From positions 62,001 to 126,000 of the forward strand of contig CAZTUH010000005.1 in NCBI GenBank assembly GCA_964616175.1: DNA of 64,000 nt, read 5' to 3'. Source of the stretch: CAZTUH01 sp964616175 (lineage in GTDB: Bacteria > Pseudomonadota > Gammaproteobacteria > Burkholderiales > Burkholderiaceae_B). A program made the position numbers and the translations under genes. Shown here one piece after another: positions 49,503 to 60,375 of the stretch. Every line of letters starts with the position of its first letter. Within the stretch, counting starts at the first letter, position 1. Below the pieces are notes generated by a model. The model saw only the letters and a program-made list of their open reading frames with translations, was not told where the DNA came from and made no database searches.

Positions 49503-49660
49503 TATTTCATGGAAAATATATTTTGAGATTGCTCATATAGTAGGTTTTCCAATTTTTGAAAATCTTAAGAATTTTTTGATTTTAGTCTTTCTAATACTAA
49601 GCTTCATCCAAGCAAATCCAAACCAGGAAAGAAGAAAAATCCAAATGTTTTTTGCTTTTT

Positions 49661-50533
49661 CTAAGAAAGTATAGCTCGCAAAAAACTTACAATTGGAGGT
49701 AGATCTGGATACACTCCGTGCCAGATCAAGAAACTTTCAGCAGCTTGAGCCACAAGCATTCCTAATCCATCAGAGCATTGAAATGCACCACTTTTTCTAG
49801 CAGATTCTAGAAAAAGTGTTTCCCTAGAAGAATACATCATGTCATATGCCATGGAATGGATGCTATAAATATTTTTAGGGAGATTAGGGAAAGTCCTATG
49901 CAGACTAGTATTTGTTGCATTAATAATAAGATCCCATTTTGATATGGCAGCACTACTAAGATTTCCGCTAGTTACATTAGTTAACAAATGCTTCTTGGAA
50001 TTTTTTGAATTCCAAGAATTGCAAATTTCTAAAGCACGTTCTGCAGTTCGATTTACAATGTGTATTTTTGAACATCCTTCTTCAGCAAGAGGGTTTAAAA
50101 CACCCCTAGCAGCTCCTCCAGCCCCAACCAGTAATATGTTTTTTTCTTTTAAGACAAAATTCTTTTGAGATAGATCTTTTATTAAACCTGCTCCATCTGT
50201 ATTACATCCATATAACTTTCCATTTCGAAAAGTAATTGTATTTATTGCTCCTGCTAAACAAGCACGTTCAGATAATACTCCATTCTCCAATTTTGATAGT
50301 ATTTGGAAAGACTTCTCTTTAAAAGGTAGGGTTACATTCATGCCATGTCCCCCAGAATTTGCAAATTCTTTTATATCTGCTTCTAAATTATTTTCTGAAG
50401 CTAGTATTCGTTTATAGGAAATAGATAGGTTAAATTGTCTCGAGAATAATTTATGGATTTCAGGTGAATAACTATGTTTTATTGGGTTTCCAATAACAGC
50501 ATAATGCTTTACAGAATAGTTTTTTGGCTTCAT
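49661..50533 (-). CDS. aroE: Shikimate dehydrogenase (NADP+)
   Basis: Reduces 3-dehydroshikimate in aromatic amino-acid synthesis. YAVIGNPIKHSYSPEIHKLF is the substrate-binding start (key piece GNPIKHSYSP). GGHGMNVTLPFKE has the catalytic Lys, and NTDGAGLI its partner Asp. The NADP-binding loop VLLVGAGGAARGVLNPL (key piece GAGGAARG) and NRTAERA follow, and SDGLGMLVAQAAESF closes the protein. I choose ATG at 50533 (MKPKNYSVKHYAV) and not the extension from 50575. About 290 residues. Lies downstream of the RNB nuclease, as in related Burkholderiales; mtgA, which often follows, is absent. Confidence 0.95.
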   Translation of the reverse strand: MKPKNYSVKHYAVIGNPIKHSYSPEIHKLFSRQFNLSISYKRILASENNLEADIKEFANSGGHGMNVTLPFKEKSFQILSKLENGVLSERACLAGAINTITFRNGKLYGCNTDGAGLIKDLSQKNFVLKEKNILLVGAGGAARGVLNPLAEEGCSKIHIVNRTAERALEICNSWNSKNSKKHLLTNVTSGNLSSAAISKWDLIINATNTSLHRTFPNLPKNIYSIHSMAYDMMYSSRETLFLESARKSGAFQCSDGLGMLVAQAAESFLIWHGVYPDLPPIVSFLRAILS

Positions 50534-50619
50534 AGATTTGTAAATTTTTTTAAAATAGATGCCGATAAATATCACGAAAATTAATAGAAGATAAAAATCT
50601 TAGAATGTTTTAATTATTA

Positions 50620-52530
50620 TTAAATTTTTTGAGCAGGTTGTTTCGAGATGGTTTGAAGATATAAGCAATTTAATTCTAAGCTTAATTCATCTATCTTTAA
50701 TATTTTAACCTGGACAAGATCTCCACGACTCAATATTGGTAAATTTGTAACCCGAGTGGCAACAGGAATATTCATTAATTTAACGAATCCATTCTTTAAA
50801 ATATAAGCATTGACAATTCTGATCCCATTTTGAATTAACCATTGAAGACTCCAATATCGTTCCATTGTGTTTTGGAAATTCGAGCGATGAGAATATTGAA
50901 TGTTAAAGGTTTCGATGATTCTAAAAAGATCCTCATCCTCACAAGATTTGAAAGGAGCTAGCAAATGTGCAGAAACTCCATATTGAATGGCTGAGATCAA
51001 TTGCCATTGATTGACTAGATCAACATAACGACGGAGAGGTGAAGTACTCCAAATATATTGGGGGGCTCCAACACCTTCATGTGGCAACGGTTCTACACTC
51101 ATATGCGTTTTTCCTAGTCTTTGAGAACGATATATTCCAGGAAGATTGTTTTTTCTTAATAGATCGGCCCATAATGTGTTAGCAAGAATCATAAACTCAG
51201 CTATTATGAAACTTATTGGGGATTCTCTCTTTTTGGAAACTATATGAACTTTGGTTTTTGGGCTATCAGGATTCCCTTCCAAGAAAAATTCATATTCTTC
51301 TCGCGTAATTTGTTTGAATTTTCCTCTAGATAAGGCACGTTGCTTTTCCAAAACATGTGCTAGCATCCAAAGTGGTCGTATCCAATTTTCATAAGGAAGC
51401 ACTTTGTTTTTATTATTTAGGAATTCTCGAGTAATTTCTTTTTCTAAAAATTCAATTTTTAGATTTTTTGTAACAATAATGTTTTCTAGTTTAGATATCG
51501 ATTGGATAATTCCCCCACTGTTCATATCAACAGTGACATAAAGTGATAAAGCAGGAACTTGTCGACCTTCATCTAAAGAAAACTGTTCTATCACTGACTG
51601 GGGCTGCATGGTAATTTTTTCCCCTGGGATATAAATACTACATAGCCTATTTCTTACTAATCTATCATGTTTGCTATCTCGAGTAATAGCTAATCCTGGA
51701 GCAGATATATGGATTCCTACTTTTATATTTCTATCTTCTAATACAGTAACAGAAAGAGCATCATCAATTTCTGTAGTACTTATACTATCTATAGAATAGA
51801 TCTTTGCATTTGAACTGGGCAACTCATAGTTTTTAGTAACTAAGTCTGGCAAATTTGGAAATTCAATTCCATTTGGAAAATTCTTCTTAAGAAAGCATTT
51901 TTTGATCAAAACTAGGGAGTTTGGCCAAGCTCCCAAACTCAGAAGTAAATTTTCTGGTTTTTTTTGAAGTTTCTTACATGCTTGTTCTACAGCTTTCCAT
52001 TCAATAGAATTCTTATCTGGTTGAACTATTAAAGATTCAGCTACCTTTGCTATAGCTTCTGGCAACTTTCCATTGACCATATAATCTAGCCATATTTTTT
52101 GTTGTTCCTGTTGTCTTTTTTTCTTTTCTATAGCATGTAATGCTTGTGTTAGAATTTCTCGAGAAGCTGCACAATATTTTCCCTTATCCCGTTTGTAAAA
52201 ATAAGCACCGGAATTACTCAAACATATTATTAGACTAGCTAATTCAATTGGGTTTGGAGAATGTCCAAAGTATTGAACAGCTAATGTTGATGCTTCAAAA
52301 ATCTCTTTAGGAGCAGAGTCCCACAAAAGTTGAAGATCAAATTCTTTGGCTAATTCTCTAGCTTTTTTTAAAAACAAATAAGCATTAGAAGTTTCGAATC
52401 TAAATAGGATATTGCAATTCTTGATCCTTATTTTTTTTCCAAGCCCAGTTTCTATATAAACACTGCTATCTGTCTTTGATAGAATTCTTCCAGTGTTGAA
52501 GCCAGACTTATCCTTATAAAAGATATGCAT
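50620..52530 (-). CDS. RNB-domain exoribonuclease (RNase II/R family)
   Basis: 3'-5' exoribonuclease related to RNase II. The RNB catalytic centre is seen at about residues 250-262, IDSISTTEIDDALSVTVLE (Asp-rich IDSxxxxxIDDA), with VGIHISAPGLAITRDSKHDRLVRNR after it (key pieces GIHISAPG and RLVRNR). ISFIIAEFMILANT and SPLRRYVDLVNQWQL near 500 are further RNB motifs. It has a shortened N-terminal region and a C-terminal S1-like beta-barrel from about 565. Length 636. This variant is typical beside aroE in Betaproteobacteria. Not clearly rnb or rnr, so no symbol is given. Confidence 0.88.
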   Translation of the reverse strand: MHIFYKDKSGFNTGRILSKTDSSVYIETGLGKKIRIKNCNILFRFETSNAYLFLKKARELAKEFDLQLLWDSAPKEIFEASTLAVQYFGHSPNPIELASLIICLSNSGAYFYKRDKGKYCAASREILTQALHAIEKKKRQQEQQKIWLDYMVNGKLPEAIAKVAESLIVQPDKNSIEWKAVEQACKKLQKKPENLLLSLGAWPNSLVLIKKCFLKKNFPNGIEFPNLPDLVTKNYELPSSNAKIYSIDSISTTEIDDALSVTVLEDRNIKVGIHISAPGLAITRDSKHDRLVRNRLCSIYIPGEKITMQPQSVIEQFSLDEGRQVPALSLYVTVDMNSGGIIQSISKLENIIVTKNLKIEFLEKEITREFLNNKNKVLPYENWIRPLWMLAHVLEKQRALSRGKFKQITREEYEFFLEGNPDSPKTKVHIVSKKRESPISFIIAEFMILANTLWADLLRKNNLPGIYRSQRLGKTHMSVEPLPHEGVGAPQYIWSTSPLRRYVDLVNQWQLISAIQYGVSAHLLAPFKSCEDEDLFRIIETFNIQYSHRSNFQNTMERYWSLQWLIQNGIRIVNAYILKNGFVKLMNIPVATRVTNLPILSRGDLVQVKILKIDELSLELNCLYLQTISKQPAQKI

Positions 52531-53063
52531 TTACTCACCGTAATCTAGATGGATGTAAAGATACTAAAACATAAAAAAATCCAGAAATTTTCTAATTCAT
52601 GATAAAAATAGAGGATTCTACAGCATTTTTAAGTTTGAAATTTTTAAACTTCTATTTCAATTGAATTAAGTGTTAAAAACAGAGATTTGATCTAAAATGA
52701 AGAATGTAGCTTTTTTTACATTTGCAATTTTATGATGAAAGAATAAAGTTTCTAAGGAATTTCTTTCTTTGTTTTATTAAAAATAATTTAACGTTACTAA
52801 CATCTATTATAGAGTCTTTCAATATACATGGAGTGTGGAAAGAGGAAAGGAAGTATTTCTTGATTCTAAAAATATTCGATTCATATATTCCTAAGAAAGT
52901 TCAATGAGAAAATTTTGAACGATAATTCTTGTGTGTTTTTTGAATTTTTTTACAGTTGGTTTTTAAGTTTTTCATATTCCTAATGGTTTTTTTTAATGAA
53001 ATAGTTTTAGAGTAAAATTACTAATTTTTTATTCTAGAAAACAGATCAATATAACAATCTATT
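52531..53063. other. Gene-free divergent interval upstream of the RNB gene and aroQ
   Basis: About 530 bp. One short TTG-started frame (52722-52907) has no family likeness or ribosome-binding site. In relatives a thioredoxin-like gene often precedes aroQ, but no trace is recognisable. Confidence 0.45.
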
Positions 53064-53501
53064 ATGACAGCAAAGCGAATATTAGTAATACATGGTCCTA
53101 ACCTAAATCTGCTTGGATTGCGTGAGCCGGAAATTTATGGACATTGCACATTGGCTCAAATCAATTCGAATCTAGAAAAATTAGCTACAGATTCTGGAGC
53201 TATTCTTTCAATTGTACAGAGTAACAATGAGGGAGTTTTAATAGATGCTATCCACGATTCAATTAAACTTGGAATTAATTCTATCATTATAAATGCTGGG
53301 GCTTATTCACATACTAGCATAGCTCTTCGCGATGCATTATCTGCTGTTTCAATTCCATTCATTGAAGTGCATTTATCTAATGTTAGTAGTCGTGAGTTGT
53401 TTCGAAATAATTCTTATTTATCTGATATTGCTATTGGTGTAATCATGGGCTTAGGTTATCATGGCTATGAATTTGCCTTACTTTATCTGTTGCGCAAGTA
53501 A
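53064..53501 (+). CDS. aroQ: 3-dehydroquinate dehydratase, type II
   Basis: Third step of the shikimate pathway. The family start [19 protein letters not shown] (about residues 9-27) has the catalytic Tyr, and [16 protein letters not shown] (about 76-91) contains the active-site His. [15 protein letters not shown] near 104 binds substrate. Length 145 is normal. ATG at 53064. It heads the aroQ-accB-accC block conserved in Proteobacteria. Confidence 0.97.
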   Translation: MTAKRILVIHGPNLNLLGLREPEIYGHCTLAQINSNLEKLATDSGAILSIVQSNNEGVLIDAIHDSIKLGINSIIINAGAYSHTSIALRDALSAVSIPFIEVHLSNVSSRELFRNNSYLSDIAIGVIMGLGYHGYEFALLYLLRK

Positions 53502-53618
53502 TGCTATCTAGCAGAATCTTCTGGTTTTTTTAAAATGAGTCTCCAGATTCAATGGATAGGTTGTTATTTGTTCTTTTTTTCAAATTTTTATTGAATGTTA
53601 ATTGGAACGTTTTTATAT

Positions 53619-54041
53619 ATGAATCTTCGAAAATTAAAGACTTTGATTGATCTTATATCACAGTCAGAAATTGCCGAATTTGAGATTACGGAAGGGGAAG
53701 AAAAAATTCGGATTGTAAGATCGAATCCAGAATTTTCCAGAAATTCTTTTCACCAAAATTTTCCTGATCCAGTTCCACCTATCTCTCCAAAAAAAAGTGA
53801 GAAGCATAGCCATATTATTAAAGCACCTATGGTTGGAACTTTTTACCGTTCTCCAAGCCCAGGTGAACCTCCCTTTGTAGATGTTGGCCAATTTGTTAAA
53901 ATTGGTGATACCCTTTGCATTGTGGAGGCTATGAAATTGTTAAATGAGGTTGAAGCTGATATAGCTGGAGTTATTAAAGAAATAATAGTTGAGAATGGTG
54001 AACCAATTGAATATGGTCAGCCTTTGTTTGTTATAGGTTAA
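53619..54041 (+). CDS. accB: Biotin carboxyl carrier protein of acetyl-CoA carboxylase
   Basis: Carries biotin between the two half-reactions of acetyl-CoA carboxylase. The biotinyl domain is at about residues 64-140, with the modified Lys in [13 protein letters not shown] and the thumb segment [14 protein letters not shown], followed by the C-terminal [10 protein letters not shown]. The N-terminal region is helical with a linker ([14 protein letters not shown]). I choose the ATG at 53619 over a longer frame from 53595. About 140 residues. Nine bases separate its stop from accC. Confidence 0.96.
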   Translation: MNLRKLKTLIDLISQSEIAEFEITEGEEKIRIVRSNPEFSRNSFHQNFPDPVPPISPKKSEKHSHIIKAPMVGTFYRSPSPGEPPFVDVGQFVKIGDTLCIVEAMKLLNEVEADIAGVIKEIIVENGEPIEYGQPLFVIG

Positions 54042-54055
54042 ATCTTTAAGTGAAA

Positions 54056-55399
54056 ATGTTTGCTAAAATCTTAATAGCCAATCGGGGTGAAATTGCATTA
54101 CGTGTTCAACGAGCATGTAGAGAAATGGGTATAAGAACAGTTGTAGTGCATTCTGAAGCAGATCGAAATGCAAAGTATGTTCGACTAGCCGATGAGTCTG
54201 TTTGTATTGGCCCAGCCAATTCAAGGGATAGCTATTTAAATATGCCAGCCATTATTTCAGCAGCAGAAGTTACAGATTCGGAAGCTATTCATCCTGGATA
54301 TGGATTTTTATCTGAAAATGCTGATTTTGCAGAACGTGTAGAAAAAAGTGGATTTGTTTTTATTGGCCCTCGTTCTGATACCATTCGTCAGATGGGAAAT
54401 AAACTTCGGGCTAAAAACATTATGCAAGAAATAGGTGTAAATGTTGTCCCAGGTTCAATGGAATCTCTTCCAAGAGATCCTAAGTTAATTTTAGAAACTG
54501 CAGATGAATTAGGTTATCCAATTATTGTTAAGTCCTCTGGAGGTGGAGGAGGTCGAGGCATGCGGATTGTTCGAACAAAAGATATGCTTATAAATAATGT
54601 TTCCTTAACTCGTGCAGAAGCAGGTGCAGCATTTAATAATTCTGATGTTTATATAGAAAAATTTTTAGAAAATCCTCGTCATATTGAGATCCAAGTTTTA
54701 TCTGATGGGAAAGAAAATGCTATTTGGTTAGGAGATAGAGATTGCTCTGTGCAACGGCGTAATCAAAAGATTATTGAGGAAGCGCCTGCTTTTGGAATAG
54801 CTAGACATATTATAAATAAATTAGGTAATTGTTGTGTCAAAGCTTGTAAAAAAATATCCTACCGTGGACTGGGTACATTTGAATTTCTGTTTCAGGATGG
54901 AAAATTCTATTTCATTGAAATGAATACAAGAATTCAAGTGGAACATCCTATTACAGAATTAGTCACAGGAATAGACCTGGTGCAAGAACAAATAAAAATA
55001 TCCTCGGGTCAAAAACTTTCTATGCGACAATCTGATGTTAATATAACAGGACATTCTGTAGAATGCCGAATTAATGCGGAAGATCCATTTAGATTTATTC
55101 CTAGCCCAGGGTATATTACAAATTGGCATGCTCCAGGAGGACCTGGAATGCGAGTTGATTCGCATATATTCAATGGGTACTTTGTACCTCCTTATTATGA
55201 CTCTATGATTGCAAAAATCATTTCCTATGGAAAAGACAGACAACAAGCGATTGCTCGAATGAAAGTTGGTTTATCTGAAACAATTATTGAGGGGATTTCG
55301 ACAAATATTCCTTTGCATCGCCAAATTCTTCAAGATCCGTCTTTTGAGGAAGGTGGTGTAAATATTCATTTCTTAGAAGAAAAATTAAATAAAGTTTAG
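54056..55399 (+). CDS. accC: Acetyl-CoA carboxylase, biotin carboxylase subunit
   Basis: ATP-dependent carboxylation of biotin, using bicarbonate. The ATP-grasp domain starts [20 protein letters not shown] (about residues 4-23); the glycine-rich loop [13 protein letters not shown] is at about 163-175 and the catalytic segment [20 protein letters not shown] (key piece [10 protein letters not shown]) at about 286-305. The last residue region MNINFLEEKL-like [10 protein letters not shown] is complete. ATG at 54056; a GTG at 54050 is possible. About 447 residues. Bicarbonate may be provided by the carbonic anhydrase at 36881. Confidence 0.98.
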   Translation: MFAKILIANRGEIALRVQRACREMGIRTVVVHSEADRNAKYVRLADESVCIGPANSRDSYLNMPAIISAAEVTDSEAIHPGYGFLSENADFAERVEKSGFVFIGPRSDTIRQMGNKLRAKNIMQEIGVNVVPGSMESLPRDPKLILETADELGYPIIVKSSGGGGGRGMRIVRTKDMLINNVSLTRAEAGAAFNNSDVYIEKFLENPRHIEIQVLSDGKENAIWLGDRDCSVQRRNQKIIEEAPAFGIARHIINKLGNCCVKACKKISYRGLGTFEFLFQDGKFYFIEMNTRIQVEHPITELVTGIDLVQEQIKISSGQKLSMRQSDVNITGHSVECRINAEDPFRFIPSPGYITNWHAPGGPGMRVDSHIFNGYFVPPYYDSMIAKIISYGKDRQQAIARMKVGLSETIIEGISTNIPLHRQILQDPSFEEGGVNIHFLEEKLNKV

Positions 55400-55426
55400 C
55401 CTACCACTACTATTACCAGTTAGGCT
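55398..55426. terminator. Probable bidirectional terminator between accC and yggT
   Basis: AGCCTA (55398-55403), overlapping the accC stop, pairs with TAGGCT (55421-55426), whose last base abuts the stop of yggT on the other strand. The stem is short and T tracts are weak in both directions, but the position between convergent genes supports the reading. Confidence 0.4.
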
Positions 55427-55990
55427 TTAAATAGCAAGTAAAATGAATATAGCTTTTGTAAGCAGCATAAGTCCTACTTGACCTAGTACAAGTAAAATTA
55501 GAGGGGAAAAATCAACGATAGTTGTGTTTGGAAGAAGTCGACGGATAGGTTCTAATAATGGTTCTGTTAATATTTTGAGCAGGGATAAAATTGGAGCCAT
55601 TGGGTTTATCCAAGACATGATAGTCTGAACTAATACTAACCAGATCATTAGATTTAAGGCCCATTTTGGTATTGTAGCAAATGCAGCTGCTATGAGCCCT
55701 CCTATCAAGCTGGAGGGTAGTAACCTTGCCCAGGTAGACATCCAAACTGAGAGTAAATAAACTAGTGCTGTTATCCAAGTAGCAATCATACAAGACCAGT
55801 CTATAATGTTTCCTGGTCGAATGATTTTTCTTATTGGAATAATTAACCAATCTGTGATTTGTGATATGGAACGTGATAAAGGATTAAAAGGATGAAGCTT
55901 GACCGCATATAACCATGTGCGTGCAATTAGAGCAGCTCCAAAGAGATTGAAGGTGATTTCAAGTAAGAACCGTAAAATATCGCTAAGCAT
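55427..55990 (-). CDS. yggT: YggT family membrane protein
   Basis: Inner-membrane protein with two YggT repeats of unknown function, often linked to cell division or osmotic shock. MLSDILRFLLEITFNLFGAALIARTWLY and PLSRSISQITDWLIIPIRKIIRP (key pieces LFGAALIARTWL and ITDWLIIPIRKI) form repeat 1. LMIWLVLVQTIMSWINPMAP and LTEPLLEPIRRLLPN form repeat 2. I choose ATG at 55990, which best fits the family start; ATG at 56005 and a longer frame to 56083 are possible. About 187 residues. Confidence 0.88.
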   Translation of the reverse strand: MLSDILRFLLEITFNLFGAALIARTWLYAVKLHPFNPLSRSISQITDWLIIPIRKIIRPGNIIDWSCMIATWITALVYLLSVWMSTWARLLPSSLIGGLIAAAFATIPKWALNLMIWLVLVQTIMSWINPMAPILSLLKILTEPLLEPIRRLLPNTTIVDFSPLILLVLGQVGLMLLTKAIFILLAI

Positions 55991-56316
55991 ATGGAGAGTT
56001 TCCATGATTTTGTTTCGAGATAGCAGAATTTGCAAATAACGAAAAATAGTGAGATTGTAGTTGAATATGCTTTCTCTTCTCAATCTTTTTAGCTTTTTGA
56101 AACAATTGGAAAGATAATCATGAAAAGAAATAATTAAAAATCTTTGTTTGACTCTTCTACTTGAAACTTCTTCTATTTAGTTTAATACCAATTATCTTCA
56201 AAGAAATCAAGATTATCAAGAAAATATGTATAAACAGATTATCTTTGAGCATTCAAAATTTGTAGTTGACTAATATTGATTAGTAAAAAATTTCTGCATT
56301 TTTAATGTGAAAATTG

Positions 56317-57351
56317 TTATTCCCATTCCAGATTTCCTCCAGTTTGATATTCAATAACACGAGTTTCAAAGAAATTTCGTTCTTTTTTTAGGTCAATCAT
56401 TTCAGCCATCCATGGAAAAGGATTTTCTTCTTTTGCAAAAATTGGATCAATTCCTATTTGTTGACAACGTCGATTTGCTATGAAGCGCAGATACGACTTG
56501 AACATACTTGAATTTAAACCTAGTATGCCTCGTGGCATTGTGTCTTCAGCATAAGCATACTCAAGTTCAACAGCTTCTTGAAACAAGTTTTGAATTTCTC
56601 TGCAAAATTCGTAATTCCATAATTCTGGATTTTCCAATTTTATGGTATTGATCAAATCGATACCAAAATTACAATGCATAGACTCATCTCTCAGAATATA
56701 CATATATTGTTCAGCAGAACCTGTCATCTTATTTTGACGTCCCAATGCCAGGATTTGTGTAAATCCTACATAAAAGAATAATCCTTCCATTAAACAAGCA
56801 AAAACAATAAGTGATTTTAAAAGCTTTTTGTCAGTTTCTGGTGTTCCTGTAAAAAAGTTAGGATCAGAAATAGAATTAATAAATGGAATTAAAAATTCAT
56901 CTTTAGCTTTGATTGAATCAATTTCATTATAAGCATTAAATATTTCCGTTTCATCTAGGTCTAAACTTTCAACAATGTATTGATATGCATGAGTGTGAAT
57001 TGCTTCCTCAAAAGCTTGCCGAAGTAAAAACTGTCGACACTCTGGTGCAGTAATATGTCGATATGTTCCAAGAACAATATTATTAGCAGCTAATGAATCT
57101 GCTGTTACAAAAAAACCAAGATTTCTTTTTACTATCCGTCGTTCTTCCTCTGTAAGGCCATTAGAACTTTTCCAAAGAGCTATATCTCGAGACATGCTAA
57201 TTTCTTGGGGCATCCAATGATTAGCACACGAAGCTAGATATTTTTCCCATGCCCACTTATATTTGAAAGGAACAAGTTGATTAACATCAGTCTTACCATT
57301 AATGATTCTCTTATCTGCAACACGAACTCGAGTTGAATCTTCTTTAAACAT
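56317..57351 (-). CDS. nrdB: Ribonucleotide reductase class Ia, beta subunit
   Basis: Houses the di-iron/tyrosyl radical that starts reduction by NrdA. Ligands and radical residue are in [17 protein letters not shown] (about residues 109-125), where the E-x2-H-x3-Y pattern equals E115-H118-Y122 of Escherichia coli. More ligands lie in [11 protein letters not shown] and [14 protein letters not shown]. Length 344. Position: 30 bp downstream of nrdA. The C-terminal tail ends in GGNLEWE, equivalent to the NrdA-binding tail. Confidence 0.96.
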   Translation of the reverse strand: MFKEDSTRVRVADKRIINGKTDVNQLVPFKYKWAWEKYLASCANHWMPQEISMSRDIALWKSSNGLTEEERRIVKRNLGFFVTADSLAANNIVLGTYRHITAPECRQFLLRQAFEEAIHTHAYQYIVESLDLDETEIFNAYNEIDSIKAKDEFLIPFINSISDPNFFTGTPETDKKLLKSLIVFACLMEGLFFYVGFTQILALGRQNKMTGSAEQYMYILRDESMHCNFGIDLINTIKLENPELWNYEFCREIQNLFQEAVELEYAYAEDTMPRGILGLNSSMFKSYLRFIANRRCQQIGIDPIFAKEENPFPWMAEMIDLKKERNFFETRVIEYQTGGNLEWE

Positions 57352-57380
57352 AAAGATTTCCTTGTATTTCTTGATCTAAT

Positions 57381-60284
57381 TTATTGGCAAGCTTCACATT
57401 CATCGATTACCTTTTGGTGAATTTTGGACGCATTTGTTGGTGATTTCTCTTTCCTGGATTTGTACTCTGCAACTGTCTTACTTGATTCTGAACTGCTGTG
57501 TATAATGCTTGGTAAAACAGAATTTAATTCTCCACCATAACCTGTTGATTTTTCTGGATTAGTTGCTCCGAGAGTTCTCAAATAATAAGTTGTTTTCAAA
57601 CCTTTCTTCCATGCAAGTTTGTAAGTTTCATCAATTTTTTTTCCAGAAGTTCCACTCAGGTAAATATTTAGTGATTGGGCTTGATCTATCCATTTCTGTC
57701 TTCGAGCTGCACATTCAATCAACCAACTCGGATGAATCTCAAAAGCAGTGGCATAGAGTTCACGAATTCCTTGGGGAATGCGATCTATCTTGGATAGGCT
57801 ACCATCAAAATATTTAAGATCCCCAATCATTATTGGATCCCAAAGATTCAACTTTTTTAAATCTTGCACAAGATATTCATTAACAATTGTAAATTCTCCA
57901 GAAAGGTTTGATTTAACATATAGATTCCGGAATGTAGGTTCAATACATGCAGATATTCCAATAATGTTCGAGATAGTTGCAGTAGGAGCAATTGCAATAC
58001 AATTAGAATTTCTCATTCCATATTTCTTAATACTTATTCTTAAGGAATCCCAATCCAAACAACTAGACTCATTAACTTCTAGATAACCCTCTCTTTCTTT
58101 AGCTAACATTCTGATTGTATCTTTTGGAAGAATTCCGCGTGACCATAAAGATCCATTAAATGAAGGATATGGACCTCGTTCTTTTGATAATTCACAAGAT
58201 GCGGAATAAGCATGGTAACAAATGATTTCCATTGACTGATCTGAGAATTCAACTGCTGCTTGTGATGCATATGGCATGCGCATCATATATAAGCAGTCCT
58301 GAAAACCCATAATGCCTAATCCAACTGGACGGTGCTTCATATTGGAGGTTTTTGCCTTTTCTATTGGGTAAAAATTTATGTCAATTACATTGTCCAGCAT
58401 ACGCATAGCGGTTTTGATAGTTTTTTTAATTTTCAGAATATCAAGTTCGAAATTATCATTCTTTGTTTTTTGCATATGCGATGCTAAATTGATTGAACCA
58501 AGATTACAAACGGCAATTTCAGAATCATTTGTGTTAAGTGTAATCTCAGTGCATAAGTTTGAACTATGAACCACTCCAATATGTTGTTGGGGAGAACGTA
58601 TATTACAAACATCTTTAAATGTAATCCATGGATGTCCAGTTTCAAATAACATAGAAAGCATCTTTCTCCAAAGAGAAAGTGCAGGTATTTTCTTGAATAG
58701 AGAAATTTCCCCAGTTTCTGTTTTTATTTCATATTCGAGATAAGATTTCTCAAAATCTTTTCCATATTTTTCATGTAGATCTGGACAATCTGCTGGGGAT
58801 AATAAGGTCCATGTTTCATTTTTTATAACACGTTTCATAAATAAATCAGGGATCCAATTAGCAGTATTCATGTCATGTGTACGCCGTCGTTCATCTCCGG
58901 TATTCTTACGCAGTTCAAGGAATTCTTCTATATCCAGATGCCATGTTTCCAAATATGTACAAACAGCGCCTTTGCGTTTCCCACCCTGATTGACAGCTAT
59001 TGCTGTATCATTAACTACCTTTAAAAAAGGAACTACCCCTTGGCTTTTTCCGTTGGTTCCTTTGATATGACTATGCAATGCCCGAACTGCAGTCCAATCA
59101 TTACCTAGTCCACCTGCATATTTTGCTAATAATGCATTTTCTTTAATAGATTCATATATTCCTGAAAGTTCATCGGGAACAGTTGTTAAATAACATGAAG
59201 AAAGTTGTGGATGATTTGTACCAGAATTAAATAATGTTGGAGATGAACTCATAAAATCAAAAGAAGATAAGATCTCATAGAACTCTATAGCCTTAGCTTC
59301 TTTATCCTTCTCTCGAATTGCTAATCCCATAGCAACTCGCATAAAGAAAATTTGAGGTAATTCAATTCGTTGACTATTGATGTGTAAAAAATACCTATCG
59401 TATAGAATTTGCAAGCCTAAATAGCCAAATTTTAGATCCCGTTCAGCATTTAAGTACTTGCTAAGAATATCTAAATCAAATTTTCCAATTTCTTGGTTTA
59501 ATAATCCTGATTGGATCCCTTTTTTTACAAACTTTGGAAAATATTCAGCATAGCGACGGTTCATTTCCAATTGAGAAACTTCTTCATTGAATACTTCTTT
59601 GCAGATTGTATACAGAAGGAGCCTAGCAGCTACTTGATTGTAAATCGGATCATTTTCTATCTTTGATTTTGCAACTAGAATAGCTGATTTTAAGACTTCA
59701 TCAGCAGAAACCCCATTGTAAAGATTTCTTAAAACTTCTTTTAAGAAATCTCCTGTATTTATTGAACTTTCCAAACCTAAGCTAGCAGAACCAATGATAG
59801 AGTGTAGTTTATCTATATTCAGAGGGTATGTTGAACCATTTTCCTTGACCTGGATGTTGGTAAGCTTTTCATGAATTTTAAGAGGTTGCCTAGCTTTAGC
59901 ATGTTCTTCTCGATATAAAACATAAGCTCGAGCGACATCGTGCAAACCAGATTGCATCAATGTTAATTCAACTTGATCTTGTATATCTTCTATGTGAAAT
60001 ATGTTTCCCGATGAAGAGTTTTTCAACAGAGTTGAAACAACTTGAAAAGTTAATTTTTCAATTACCTCTCGAATACGCTTTGATATTAAACTTTCTTCTC
60101 CATTTACAGCTAGAAAAGCCTTGGTCATAGCAACAGAAATTTTTTCTGAATCAAATTTAACAACTGAACCATTTCGGCGAATTACGCTTGCTGAAGTCGA
60201 TGCAATCTTAGGGGTTTCTGATGAACTAAATTTCGGTATTGATTCCTCATTTTTATGAATCACAGAACCATTTGAGTTTTGCAT
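57381..60284 (-). CDS. nrdA: Ribonucleotide reductase class Ia, alpha subunit
   Basis: Reduces ribonucleoside diphosphates. An N-terminal extension precedes the ATP cone (about residues 33-125, VIRRNGSVVKFDSEKISVAM). The active-site cysteines are in SSCYLTTVPDE (about 366-376), SNLCTEITLN with the general-base Glu, and AVCNLGSINLASH. The loop NSNCIAIAPTATISNIIGIS is conserved, and the tail ends DECEACQ, giving the C-x2-C that shuttles electrons from thioredoxin or glutaredoxin. 967 residues, the long betaproteobacterial form. Two NrdR-like boxes lie upstream at 60376-60422. Confidence 0.97.
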   Translation of the reverse strand: MQNSNGSVIHKNEESIPKFSSSETPKIASTSASVIRRNGSVVKFDSEKISVAMTKAFLAVNGEESLISKRIREVIEKLTFQVVSTLLKNSSSGNIFHIEDIQDQVELTLMQSGLHDVARAYVLYREEHAKARQPLKIHEKLTNIQVKENGSTYPLNIDKLHSIIGSASLGLESSINTGDFLKEVLRNLYNGVSADEVLKSAILVAKSKIENDPIYNQVAARLLLYTICKEVFNEEVSQLEMNRRYAEYFPKFVKKGIQSGLLNQEIGKFDLDILSKYLNAERDLKFGYLGLQILYDRYFLHINSQRIELPQIFFMRVAMGLAIREKDKEAKAIEFYEILSSFDFMSSSPTLFNSGTNHPQLSSCYLTTVPDELSGIYESIKENALLAKYAGGLGNDWTAVRALHSHIKGTNGKSQGVVPFLKVVNDTAIAVNQGGKRKGAVCTYLETWHLDIEEFLELRKNTGDERRRTHDMNTANWIPDLFMKRVIKNETWTLLSPADCPDLHEKYGKDFEKSYLEYEIKTETGEISLFKKIPALSLWRKMLSMLFETGHPWITFKDVCNIRSPQQHIGVVHSSNLCTEITLNTNDSEIAVCNLGSINLASHMQKTKNDNFELDILKIKKTIKTAMRMLDNVIDINFYPIEKAKTSNMKHRPVGLGIMGFQDCLYMMRMPYASQAAVEFSDQSMEIICYHAYSASCELSKERGPYPSFNGSLWSRGILPKDTIRMLAKEREGYLEVNESSCLDWDSLRISIKKYGMRNSNCIAIAPTATISNIIGISACIEPTFRNLYVKSNLSGEFTIVNEYLVQDLKKLNLWDPIMIGDLKYFDGSLSKIDRIPQGIRELYATAFEIHPSWLIECAARRQKWIDQAQSLNIYLSGTSGKKIDETYKLAWKKGLKTTYYLRTLGATNPEKSTGYGGELNSVLPSIIHSSSESSKTVAEYKSRKEKSPTNASKIHQKVIDECEACQ

Positions 60285-60375
60285 GTAATCTCCTGAGCAA
60301 AGATAAATGAATTATTTGGTAAATAGATGAACTCTAAAAATTACTATTTTGAAGATGAGGATTTCTAAGATAATA

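Noticed and set aside
52722..52907. 61-codon TTG-started frame upstream of aroQ
   Set aside because: No ribosome-binding site, no recognisable family, and composition expected of chance frames in AT-rich DNA.
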